From Papio anubis (lineage: Eukaryota > Chordata > Mammalia > Primates > Cercopithecidae), in the NCBI RefSeq assembly GCF_008728515.1, contig NC_044981.1, positions 93,156,426 to 93,220,425 on the forward strand: 64,000 bases of DNA, in the 5' to 3' direction. The stretch's first letter is position 1. The number at the start of each line of letters is the position of its first letter. Under the pieces are notes generated by a model. It ran no database searches. It was not told the DNA's origin and was given only the letters and a program-made list of their open reading frames with translations. Below are positions 1 through 10,219 of this stretch, in pieces. Both the position numbers and the translations under genes were made by a program.

Positions 1-494
1 TTGAAAAATAATTTAGATTAAAAACACAGAAGTCAAACGTTTGATTAAAATAATTATAAAATCTTAGTTCATGAGAAACTTTTTGGGAGCAAATTTATTG
101 AGTAAATTAATTCTGACAGTCCTGTAGAATTTGGTTATTTCTGAGTTGACAAGGAGAAAAAACTCTGATATGCTAATAACATACTAGATTTAGGGTTGGA
201 GAGACTTGTTTGTGTTCTACCAAGGATAGTGTGATAAGCTAAGTAAATTAATAATTTTGCACAATCAAGTTTCAAATGATCATTGAGTAATGGGTTAATG
301 TCATTAATGAGTTTACCAAATATAATTTTATAGCAAATTAACATATTCCTGTAAATCATGACTCTACTTCTTGACATAAAAGATGCTTATAAATGGATGA
401 TATTAATTTCCATATGACATGCACAAAAGTTAACTATATTCTATTATTCTGAAAATGATTTCCCTAGTAGATTAGAGCAACTTACCTAAAATAC
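1..494. other. AT-rich intergenic DNA
   Basis: Unique-looking AT-rich sequence. No repeat family or splice-flanked open frame is recognisable. The 80-codon antisense frame at 135-377 has low-complexity residue use and resembles nothing I know. Confidence 0.6.
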
Positions 495-803
495 AGTTGA
501 ACTTTAGCCACATTAGGGGCATGTTGCTTTTTAGTGTCTTTGTTTCTCATAAATACCTTAGTTTAAAAGTTAAAAACAAGCATATATGAAGCATAATTCA
601 ATACTTTTTTTAAAATTTAGGCTAAAAGCTATAATTATCCTTTTGCAGTAAAATGGAATATCTACAACACATAGGACTATAGCCACACTGGAAAAATATT
701 ATTTCTATTATCTTTATTTTTCATAAATATTTTAGTGTAAATGTTGAAATAATAAGCGTATATGAAACAGAATGGCATATTTTTAAACACAAGCTACAAT
801 TCC
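495..803. repeat. Diverged tandem duplication, ~175-bp period
   Basis: Two imperfect copies lie head to tail, at about 495-640 and 670-803. Shared landmarks come in the same order: ACTTTAGCCACAT against ACTATAGCCACAC, CTCATAAATACCTTAG against TTCATAAATATTTTAG, AAGCATATATGAAGC against AAGCGTATATGAAAC, and AAGCTATAATTATCC against AAGCTACAATTCC. The first landmark recurs 175 bases later. The divergence suggests an old event. Confidence 0.65.
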
Positions 804-1051
804 TAAGTATGCATGTGTCTATAAACTTTTCTCAGGTAAATATGCTAGCTAAATGCTAGTTTCCCGTAACTATTTTTATATTATTATTTTACTCATTAGA
901 CAGAAATAGGAAGTTTTTTACAAATCCAAGTATTTTAACCTGATAGCATCAAACTGCTGTGCACATAGTAGCATAGTAGGCATAGAAGAATCACATAATT
1001 GATTCATATTTGACATACTATTGGGGAGATAGCTGGTTTTTTTGTTTTACC

Positions 1052-1210
1052 TTTTTTTTTTTTTTTTTTTTTTTGACGCTCTGTCTCCAGGCTGGAGTGC
1101 AGTGGTGCCATCTCGGCTCACTGCAACCTCCCACTTCCTGGTTCAAGCGATTCTCCTGCCTCAGCTTCCCGAGTAGCTGGGGTTACAGGCATCTGCCACC
1201 ATGCCCAGCT
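1052..1210 (-). mobile_element. Alu fragment (antisense, 5'-truncated)
   Basis: A 23-T run (the A-tail seen in antisense) is followed by the Alu right arm in reverse: CTGGAGTGCAGTGG, CTCGGCTCACTGCAACCTC and CCTCAGCTTCCCGAGTAGCTG. The match stops at CCATGCCCAGCT, so only about the 3' half is present. The open frame over it on the plus strand is an artefact of the repeat. Confidence 0.9.
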
Positions 1211-2091
1211 AGATAAGTGTTGAAAGAAAATTTTTGGTAAATGTTTTTCTGAAAGGCCAAACATTATTCTCTACTTCAAAGAACTATATATGTTTTAATC
1301 TCCTTTATTATATTTTGCATACTTTTAGAGTGGAAAACACATCTACTACACCATTGGTTCTCAGCCACCCTGAAATGAAGGTCAAAATAATTCTCAAGAT
1401 TCTCACCAGACACTAGTTGCTTTAAAAAAGAAAGAGACCACAAGAATTAATAAGTATATCAATGTTATGCATTTAGGGGACATACACGTCTGCAACTCCA
1501 TAGTTCATGTAATAGTGATAGTTTTGAAAAATTACAAGTGTTTTTTGAGTCCCAAAGAGGTAGAACTTTTGTGGATAATTGGTCTGAAATCATGGAATAA
1601 GAAGATATTAGGAGCTGATACGGCTTAAATTGGGTGCATAGCAACAGATGAGATTTTATAAGTAGATAAGTGGGGAGTTTTATATATATATAATATATCC
1701 ATACATATAAAAGTATGTGTATATAACATAATGTATATACATGTGCATATAATATATGCAGACATATAGAGATTATACAAGACATAAATTATATATGTAT
1801 GTATAGTTCATTTGTTTTTTTTTGTTCATGTTGTCGTGACATATTGCGTGTTGATTTTTGTGAGCTACATACTTTACACTTACCAATGAATTTCTAAGAA
1901 GTCAAATAGTATCCACATTGCTTTTTTCTAACTTGATTTTCTTCTACTTGTTTGGGACCCTAGTAATTATTTCTATGTCAGTTATTTCTATAGTGGACTA
2001 GTTATTTGGCCCACTGCATTATAATAGCTATCTTTGCAAACAAAAGCAACATCAGAATAAGCCTTCACAGGAATATAGAAAGATGAATATG
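1211..2091. other. Intergenic, with a TA-rich tract
   Basis: No gene is seen. Roughly 1676-1800 is an impure TA/CA-rich tract (TATATATATAATATAT, ACATATAAAAGTATG). The remainder is unique AT-rich sequence. Confidence 0.6.
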
Positions 2092-2217
2092 TCTCTTCCT
2101 CCCTCATTCCCATCGTCCCTCTGTTCCTTACTCCCTCCCCCTTTCCCTCCCTCTCTTCTTCCCTTCCTTCCACCCCTACTTTCCTTTCTCCCTTTGTTCC
2201 TTCCATCCTTCCTTTAT
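2092..2217. repeat. CT-rich low-complexity tract
   Basis: An almost pure pyrimidine stretch on the plus strand, with blocks such as CTCCCTCCCCCTTTCCCTCC and CTTCCCTTCCTTCC. The antisense frame over it (Arg/Glu/Gly-rich) is a composition artefact. Confidence 0.85.
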
Positions 2218-2227
2218 CTAGCTATCA

Positions 2228-2550
2228 CATAGTTGTTGAAAACTGACCACATTCCAGGTATATGGTCCTAAGTTTGAAGAGAAAATAGGTTAGATACAGT
2301 GCATTCTTTAATAGAGCTTATAGTCTAGTTGAGGAGCACAAGCTTTAAAACAATTATTACTAAAGTGACGAATTTCACTAAAAGAGAAATCAAAATGATA
2401 TGGGAGAAAAAAAAGGGCAAAAGCTACCTTGGTTTTTTGGATCAGGGAAGATTCCCCTAAGGTAATGACTATAAAACTGCATAGTGAAGAGTGAAGAGTG
2501 AAGAGTAATTATCTAGAAGGAAGAGGAAGGGAAGAGGCCCACAGGTAAAA
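2228..2550 (-). mobile_element. Ancient L2 fragment (antisense)
   Basis: Diverged L2 read in reverse. TTCCAGGTATATGGTCCTAAG corresponds to the TGTGCCAGGCACTGTTCTAAG motif. It is followed by AGAGCTTATAGTCTAGTTGAGG and the downstream stretch around GGATCAGGGAAGATTCC. A small triplication of GTGAAGA lies at 2482-2506. The family call is by pattern. Confidence 0.55.
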
Positions 2551-2561
2551 AAGTAAAAATA

Positions 2562-2848
2562 GGCTGGGCGCGGTAGCTCACGCCTGTAATCCCAACACTT
2601 TGGGAGGCCGAGGTGGGTGGATCACGAGGTCAAGAGATCAAGATCATCCTGGCCAACATGGTGAAACCCCGTCTCTACTAAAAATACAAAAAATTAGCTG
2701 GGTGTGGTGACGCATGCCTGTAGTCCCAGCTACTCGGGAGGCTGAGGCAGGAAAACCGCTTGAACCTGGGAGGTGGAGGTTGCAGTGAGCTGAGATCACA
2801 CCATTGAACTCCAGTCTGGCGACAGAGTGAGACTGACTCAAAAAAAAG
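2562..2848 (+). mobile_element. Alu, AluSc-like, full length
   Basis: It runs from GGCTGGGCGCGGTAGCTCACGCC through both arms to a short A-tail. CACGAGGTCAAGAGATCAAG followed by CCTGGCCAACATGG is the AluSc-type combination. Several CpG decays mark it as older than the copy at 41057. Confidence 0.92.
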
Positions 2849-2957
2849 CGGGGGGAGGGGTGGGGAATAAAATAAATCCAATATGCAAGAAGTGAAAGAG
2901 TAAAGGAAGAGAGTGAAAGAGGTAGGAAGAAGATGTTTCCTTAGAAAAATATACTTT

Positions 2958-3072
2958 CCTTTTATTCATCACATACTTGTTGAATGAGTGCCAAACAGTG
3001 TTCTGGGTGCTAGGAAATACACCAGTGAACAAACCAGACAAAATGTTTACTCTCGTGAAGTTTATATTCCTT
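2958..3072 (-). mobile_element. L2 3' end (antisense)
   Basis: Reverse L2 3' terminus: a decayed ATTCATCA...TTGTTGAATGAGTGCC, then CAGTGTTCTGGGTGCTAGG, ACACCAGTGAACAAACCAGAC and CTCGTGAAGTTTATATTCC. Confidence 0.75.
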
Positions 3073-5399
3073 TTTCTGTCAATAAATGTCAAAGCTTATG
3101 CACTTTTACCTGTCAATAAATGACGTACAAAGTGTTTTCTTACCTTCATACTTCATGAAGTATGAAGTTGTCTTTTAGGTGTTTTTGTTTAAAAGACCTA
3201 TGATTATTTTAGATAACAGATATCTAAAATATTATCTTGTTTTGCTTATTTACTAATACTTAGTATATTTCTTCTTTTATTATATCTTATTGACTTGCAT
3301 TTCCTGTTCCCAAATTCCCAAGAGAAAATTTTAGCCATGTGTAATATTTCAAGCATGAGTTTATATGACTCAAAATATATTACTTGCACCATAATTAATT
3401 TTATAACATAATTTTATAAAAAACAGAAATAGAAATATGAATGTATTTTTAATATTAAGCCGCATGGGGTACTCATTGTTAGAAATCTAGAAACAGCACT
3501 TTCATTGTAGTTAATATATGTTGTACTACTTAAACTTTTTTTTTTTAATTTTAAGCTTCATAATATGTGAGGGAAAGAGAACTAGGCTAGTAGTTGCTTG
3601 CATGACTAAAACTGGTGCAAAATTCAAGATAAGCTGATTGAAATCTTGTTGGTCTTCAGAAGTGTGGATGTTTCTTACTGTGACTAATTGCTTATGTGCA
3701 CAGAAAAGGAAAAAAAATCCTAAAAACTACAGAGAAGAAGAATGAAGGAAGAATTTCCACAGTGAATATTATTTGTCCCAATAATTAGTTGTTATAGGAG
3801 ACAGTGAAAAATCCCATTTGAGTGACTAAAGATAAAAGATTATTAAATTGCATATAAGTAAATTTGAGACAAAATTTGAGACACTGCAGGATATAAATAA
3901 TAAAACAATAAAAATTATTAAATTAATTAATTTTTAGAACAAGTCATGAAACAGTTTGGAAAAATTTAAAAACAAAAATTTGAACTTATAAAGGATATTT
4001 ATGATAACAGTAAAGTTTTGCTTTTCATGGTTGTTGATTTTTTTTTCTTTTTATCCTAAGAATAGGGCAGATGAGCAAAAGGGAACAAGAGTATGAAAAG
4101 GAAAGAAAGAAAAATTATATTGCGATATTATTAACACTTAAAATAGTAAAATCTCAATAAGTCATATCTTTATAAACCTATTAAAATGTAATAGGTATTT
4201 TTCTAACTGACATGGTTTGGAGACAGTCCTGCTAAAGGCATAGAGTTATACCAGAAAACCTATGAAATCTATAAAAGCAACACAGTTTCTCAACTCACTG
4301 GCTACTATAAATTGACGATGAAGTATACTTTCACCTTTGTAGCAATGCATACTTACATAAATTAATAACCTATTAATACTTGGAATTTTCCAAGGCAGTA
4401 AATAAAAGTTATCCTTTGAGAGCAGCATAATGGGAACATTATCAGTATTTAAGCGTATTTTTAACATCTGTGCTGGTGGGGAAGATAATAAATGTAGATG
4501 AACCTTTTAAAATCCAAACATGCCAATGTGTTTGTTTGTATAAAGTTGATCAATACAGAGAAGATGGCATTTCTTTCCTCTTATGGTCAATCTGATACCG
4601 TTATTTAAATATATTCAGTTTTTATAGGATAATTGTGAACATTAATTTGTATATAATTTCAGTAATTTGAATTCAATTGAAGAACATATTGCTATTTGGT
4701 TTAGCTTTTTGAAGTGTATGTGATTATGACCCGAAAGGCAGATTAATAGCAGGATTATGGTCTTATAGATCATACAATTCATTATGTTCTTACTGATCAA
4801 TATCTGGCATCAGATACTACAACTTCACTGTATATGTTTCATTCATTTAGATGAGTAGATCTATATTTTTGTTACTTTACTGTGCTGCATATATCATGAG
4901 CAAAAGGCCTTTTTGATATCTTTAAAGCTATTATGCTTCTTATTGCTTTGCAACTTAAGGATCCTGTATTTGAAAGTTTGGACAAAGTCAATAACTTTCA
5001 GCCCATAGCTGTAAAGATAATTAAAAAATGACATTTTCTTATATTCAGCTATTATTTTCAATCTTTAGTTTTCTCAGCCTCTTTTCATTACATGGAAGTC
5101 CTACTAACCAAATGTCTTCATTCTTAATAATTGAGACACTTTACAGAAAGACACATTCTTAAGATTCAGCTTCTTGCTATATTCTGTGTATTGGGAACAA
5201 TGAAAGCACTGGAGAGAAATGATTAGCTTTTAATCATAAAACAGTCCAAGGCTTTTGAGTCCGTGAAGTAATATTAAGGCACTTGAAAAAAAAAAAAAAG
5301 GCCTATGAATGATATGGTTGACTTTGTTTTGTTTCAATGTCTTAACTGATTAGGCCGTGTTAGAGATAATATTTAAATTTTGGAAAAATAAAAACAACA
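3073..5399. other. AT-rich intergenic DNA
   Basis: About 2.3 kb without recognisable genes or young repeats. It holds a perfect 24-bp palindrome at 3144-3167 and an A-run at 5286-5299. Short open frames such as 4246-4467 show no family resemblance. Confidence 0.6.
3144..3167. repeat. Perfect 24-bp palindrome
   Basis: The half-site CTTCATACTTCA is followed immediately by its exact reverse complement TGAAGTATGAAG, with no spacer. Confidence 0.9.
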
Positions 5400-6050
5400 A
5401 TTCCTAAATCCTCTGGACTCTTTCCCAGTCTGAGGAGCTCTTTGCACTGCTGCCAGATGCCACATTTTGCCATTGCTCAGCCAGTAGGTTCCTGTCTCTC
5501 CTTCCTCTATTAAGAAAATTATTGAAGCTGAGTATAGTAGCCTCTAATTCTTTATCTACCTCTGGATGGAAAACTCATTCATCTCTGGGATGATTCCAGT
5601 GAAGAATGAAATTACCACCACTCTCTCCCAAAAAAAAGCTGGTCTTCTTGGTATTCCAGAGGAAAAAATTCAAGCCCTCTGTTCAGAGACATGCTTGAAG
5701 AGCCAGTTAACTGGTATGCATAGGATACATCCTGTGACTCAGTCTACCAATGCCCATGGCTACGCTTAGACACTCCAGCTAAACTGGTGCATCATCTCTA
5801 AGACACTACATTAGTAAAGAACACATAGTATCCATGGTATTTGCACACGCAACGGCAAGATTGCTGATCAATGAAGCTCGTTTCCAATGCTGTAGGTTCT
5901 TGAGGAAATTGAGCATATAACCTCTGGGAGCACTGTTCATACTCCTTCTAAGTCCCTTCACACCTGGGGAGGAATTTTTCATAAACTTAGTATCCTTTGA
6001 ATAACACTTCCTTGAAGATAGCAGGAGACACAATATTCAAATTGCTCTAC
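5400..6050. other. Unidentified higher-complexity block
   Basis: This block is richer in G+C and less monotonous than the AT-rich flanks. Two short open frames sit in it: 67 codons on plus (5566-5769) and 75 codons on minus (5806-6033). The minus one has ordinary amino-acid composition. I recognise no gene or repeat family. It could be an old processed pseudogene, a decayed transposon or a conserved non-coding element. I do not call it a gene. Confidence 0.3.
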
Positions 6051-6422
6051 AAATTAAACAACATTAGAGGAGTGATTATTTTTTAAATTATTTTTCTTCT
6101 AAAAGTGTTCACATAGAGTTCCTTCAAATGGTCTTACTGAATTATTATTTTATTTGATACATTATAAACATCTTTATAAAATATGTGCCATTACTTCCGT
6201 ATACATGTGAAAAAATAAGCATTTTTGTGGTTGATTGAAACCATATTATGGCTATGTTAGAAAATAAAAGTAAAACTTCAAAATATTAATGCTGAAATAA
6301 AATTTTTTTAAAGCTGTATTTTATTTATTATGGCAACATGTTTGCATTCCTGCATTATTTCCTATCTATTATGAATCTATATATTTTTATTCTTTGTAAA
6401 CACACTAAGTGATACAAGGTAA
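6051..6422. other. AT-rich intergenic DNA
   Basis: No gene, RNA or recognisable repeat is seen. Confidence 0.6.
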
Positions 6423-6640
6423 TACTTACTGAGCTCTTACTATGTGTAAGATACGTATATAATTAATGCGCTGAATCCTTCACTTAATAAAGTGTAAGTG
6501 TTGACATTTAACAGATAAATTCACTGACACCTAAAGAGGTTAAGCAATTTCCTGAAGGTTAGACAGCTAAATAGTGGGAAGCCAATACTCAAAACTTCAA
6601 GATGTCTACTCTTGCCTAAGTGCTATTCTGCCTCCTGCTA
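6423..6640 (-). mobile_element. MIR (antisense)
   Basis: Reverse MIR: TACTGAGCTCTTACTATGTG, then ACAGATAAATTCACTGACACC, AAAGAGGTTAAGCAATTTCC, GTTAGACAGCTAAATAGTGG and a tail near CTATTCTGCC. The order fits an almost complete MIR. Confidence 0.8.
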
Positions 6641-9160
6641 TATTTAATAAATTGTATCTCATCATTAGAGTTCAGTTCAATGTGTTCAGCATTGCCGAGC
6701 CTCTAACAAGTGCCTGACACACATGACCAAAAGAAACACAAAAGATTCAGGGTAGTGAATCATTCATTATGAAAATTCATTTCATAAAGTTTGAAAATTA
6801 TTTAAAATTCTTAGTTTCTTGATAGAGCATTTGAATTACTAAATATTTAAGCTTTTCAGAATTTAGAAAACATCTATAGCTATTTTCTGTAACTTCTGTC
6901 CAAAGATTGGTTTGGTGGGTGTCTCTTGACTGGAATTTCATAAATTTCTAATTTGTGTCACTTGTTTATTGCCTTCGGTTGTTTGAACATTGTCTTATGG
7001 TACACCTCATGCCTTTTACATCATAAAACCTGTTAAGCCAAGGCCAAAGTCTATGGCTAGGGTACCTTTGGATTTTGAAACTATGTCTCTCATTTTCTCT
7101 AAGATAGTGACAAAATCTTCCATACTATAGGATTACCTCAAGTTATAATATTTTGTATGATGTTCTGAACCATTTCAGAAGAAGCATATGATACTTTTCA
7201 TTATTTTTTTAATAAGATAAACTTTTGTAGTAAAATAATTTAAAATTTTACAACCTTTCTTCCACAATTATTTTTTTTCATGAACAATTTTGAGGTCTAA
7301 ATTTTAAGGGTAACTGATTCCATCTGACTTACAGAAGTGAGTTAGAGATTGTCCTGTTATTAAGCTGATAGGTGAGTGAAAACAATGGAATCAAATATCA
7401 GGCAATAAAATATCATTTTTGTAGCCCGTAGCGTTAAATCTTTGATAACTGAAAGTCAGCTAGTTAATGTCACTAGAAATAATATTCCACAGGTATTTGA
7501 AATATATTATTGAGATATATGTCAGCCAGGGATATTTGTGTTATAAACATAATGCAGTTGATTGTCCCAGGGTGGAAGAGAAATCAGCACCTGGGAAAAT
7601 GGGTTGTGTGAAATTAGAAAAGTGGTCAGAAGGAACCTGAGTCAAGTCAAATGAAGACAAGTCTTGGATGCATATGGAATAAAATTGTGAAAAGTGTTAT
7701 CCTGTATGTCAACTCAGGTAAACTCAATACACCGTTATCAAAGGAAGACCAAATATTTAGGCAGGATATTCAGCAAATATTTCATCAATACTTTTCAACC
7801 TGTTATTGAATACATTTTGCAGCAATACTGATGATTATTGATCTATTTTGAGGTTGCTTTAATGATGATGATGAAACTTGTAGTGAGGGTACGCAGGAGA
7901 AATGGGAATGGGAGACTACTTTTTGAATTAGCTAACAGAAGAACAGGAATGGCCTAGCAATTATTTTCTAAAATAAAAGTGTACATTAGTCTTGACTTGG
8001 CCTTGGTAATAACGGTTATCAATGAAACAACAAACCCTGAAAGATTTCTGTAATGTTTGTGCATTTACCACATGATTTTTTTAATTAACAACAGATCATG
8101 TGGCATGACTGGTCTCTCCAGGACTTTAGGAGACAAGTTCTCAGCCAGATCTTTTTGCTCTTGTTGTTTAAAGATGTGGTAAATTTTTCTTCCTTCCCTT
8201 CTGGTATGTTTCACTACCGTGTGTGTGTGTGTGTGCTGATGGAGAATTTATCATATATGTCATTTACATCGTTGAAGTTATTGATTTCATTTCTGGAACA
8301 CTTATCCAAAAGAAAACCACATTAGGCTATATTAATAAACGCAAATTTTTGCATTCTCTTACAACACCTTGAGGGTGACGTTTCCTTTTGATAATGACAA
8401 AATGCTGAATATTATTTTTAAAATCTTTGGAAGTGATAGAGATTTCTACCCGGGCCATCCAGAAATAAGGTGGCATTTGTGACAGTATTGATTGCACACC
8501 TCAGAGAAATCTGGAAATTCCATACTGTGTACCCTAGGAAACACATAGTACTTTGTACTTCGAACACTTCTCATGAACTGATTGTTCTAATCCAAAAGAA
8601 TGCCCACTTTCAAATTGCAAATGAGTTTCCTTCTGTACATTAGCTTTTTGAAACATGTGAAATGCAGCAGACAAAGAATTCTTTTTATTTATTATTATTC
8701 ATATTTAACTTGTTTTGGAATTGAATATACATAGCCACAAACAATAAAGAAAGCTTCCTTGCATAAATAACAATTTAACAGATACAAGGACATTTAAAAT
8801 TTGGTAGGTCAGAAACATTTTAAAATGTGTTTCACAGAAAATTGCCTAAGAAAAGTCCACTTAGAAGTTCCAAAGAGTAAGTCCCAGGATGTAAATATAT
8901 GGTACCTATTCAAACATGACCCACTTCCATTTGCTTGTTAAATATGAAGCCATTTCATTTTTCACAACCTCAAAATACCAATTTTGTGGAAATATTTTCC
9001 ATATTTAACCTCACATATACCTATTCAAGATTTAGTACCCAATATATAACTGGTACAGTATTGAGGATTTTCTATTCATTGTTCCTTATGGTTCAAACAC
9101 CATACAAGAAAAATGCCCTCCCATCTAACTTTATGCCTTCCTGGAAGCAAGGATGTGATC
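6641..9160. other. Intergenic DNA upstream of the L1
   Basis: About 2.5 kb of mostly unique sequence. It includes a short GT microsatellite at 8218-8236. The open frames at 8098-8325 and 8935-9276 have no recognisable content, and the second runs into the L1. Confidence 0.6.
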
Positions 9161-9179
9161 AAAGAAACAGCTACTTATT
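9161..9179 (+). repeat. L1 target site duplication, 5' copy
   Basis: AAAGAAACAGCTACTTATT directly precedes the first G of the L1. The identical 19 bases recur at 15414-15432, after the tail. Because they begin with A's, the 3' boundary could shift by up to three bases. The implied first nick on the opposite strand is CTTT/GA, a variant of the usual TTTT/AA. Confidence 0.95.
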
Positions 9180-9680
9180 GGGGGGCGGAGCAAGATGGCC
9201 GAATAGGAACAGCTCCAGTCTCCAACTCCCAGCGCGAGCGACACAGAAGACTGGTGATTTCTGCATTTTCAACTGAGGTACTGGGTTCATCTCACTGGGG
9301 AGTGCCGGACGATCGGTGCTGGTCAGCTGCTGCAGCCCGACCAGCGAGAGCTGAAGCAGGGCGAGGCATCGCCTCACCTGGGAAGCGCAAGGGGGAAGGG
9401 AATCCCTTTTCCTAGCCAGGGGAACGGAGACACACAACACCTGGAAAATCGGGTAACTCCCACCCCAATATTGTGCTTTAAGCAAACAGGCACACCAGGA
9501 GATCATATCCCACACCTGGCCGGGAGGGTCCCACGCCCACGGAGCCTCCCTCATTGCTAGCACAGCAGTCTGCGATCTACCGGCAAGGCAGCAGCGAGGC
9601 TGGGGGAGGGGCGCCCGCCATTGCTGAGGCTTAAGTAGGTAAACAAAGCTGCTGGGAAGCTCGAACTGGGTGGAGCTCAC
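9171..9680 (-). other. 169-codon antisense open frame across the L1 5' end
   Basis: An open frame from ATG at 9680 runs antisense through the first ~500 bases of the L1 and ends inside the 5' TSD. It is in a different frame from the ORF0 position. No known domain is apparent. Its length is partly explained by the GC-rich UTR, which makes stops rarer. It would lie on any transcript from an L1 antisense promoter that reads out into the upstream flank. I do not claim it is translated. Confidence 0.3.
9577..9621 (-). pseudogene. ORF0: L1 antisense ORF0 position, stopped after 14 codons
   Basis: Primate L1s can carry a roughly 70-codon antisense frame, ORF0, in the 5'UTR. The start at the equivalent place (ATG at 9621-9619, opening Met-Ala-Gly-Ala-Pro-Pro-Pro) is present. 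The frame hits TAG at 9579-9577 after only 14 codons, so no normal ORF0 product is encoded. The placement relies on my memory of the human ORF0 start context. Confidence 0.55.
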
Positions 9681-9969
9681 AGCAGCTCAAGGAAACCTGC
9701 CTGTCTCTGTAGACTCCACCTCTGGGGACAGGGCACAGCTACACAACAACAACAACAACAAAAAAGCAGCAGAATCCTCTGCAGACGCAAACGACTCTGT
9801 CTGACAGCTTTGAAGAGAGCAGTGGATCTCCCAACACAGAGGTTGAGATCTGAGAAGGGACAGACTGCCTGCTCAAGTGGGTCCCTGACCCCTGAGTAGC
9901 CTAACTGGGAGACATCACCCACTAGGGGCAGTCTGACACCCCACACCTCACAGGGTGGAGTACACCCCT

Positions 9970-10098
9970 GAGAGGAAGCTTCCAAAGCAAGAATCAGACA
10001 GGTACACTCGCTGTTCAGAAATATTCTATCTTCTGCAGCCTCTGCTGCTGATACCCAGGCAAACAGGGTCTGGAGTGGACCTCAAGCAATCTCCAACA
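9970..10098 (+). promoter_or_regulatory. 5'UTR segment equivalent to the KZFP (ZNF93)-target region
   Basis: The stretch from AGAGGAAGCTTCCAAAGC to CTCAAGCAATCTCC corresponds to the ~129-bp block. That block is known to bind the KRAB zinc-finger repressor ZNF93 in older hominoid L1PA elements and was deleted in the youngest ones. Its presence here is seen in the sequence. Binding in this species is inference. Confidence 0.7.
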
Positions 10099-10219
10099 GA
10101 CCTACAGCTGAGGGTCCTGACTGTTAGAAGGAAAACTATCAAACAGGAAGGACACCTACACCAAAACCCCATCAGTACATCACCATCATCAAAGACCAGA
10201 GGCAGATAAAACCACAAAG

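Larger units (their letters stand above)
9180..10219 (+). promoter_or_regulatory. L1 5'UTR with internal promoter
   Basis: 1040 bases from the first G to the ORF1 start. A CAAGATGGCCG YY1-type site lies at 9191-9201, at the position where YY1 fixes L1 transcription start in human elements. The GC- and CpG-rich body includes GAGGGGCGCCCGCCATTG, and an (ACA)n stretch lies at 9742-9761. In human L1s this region also holds an antisense promoter. That activity here is inferred by homology. Confidence 0.9.
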
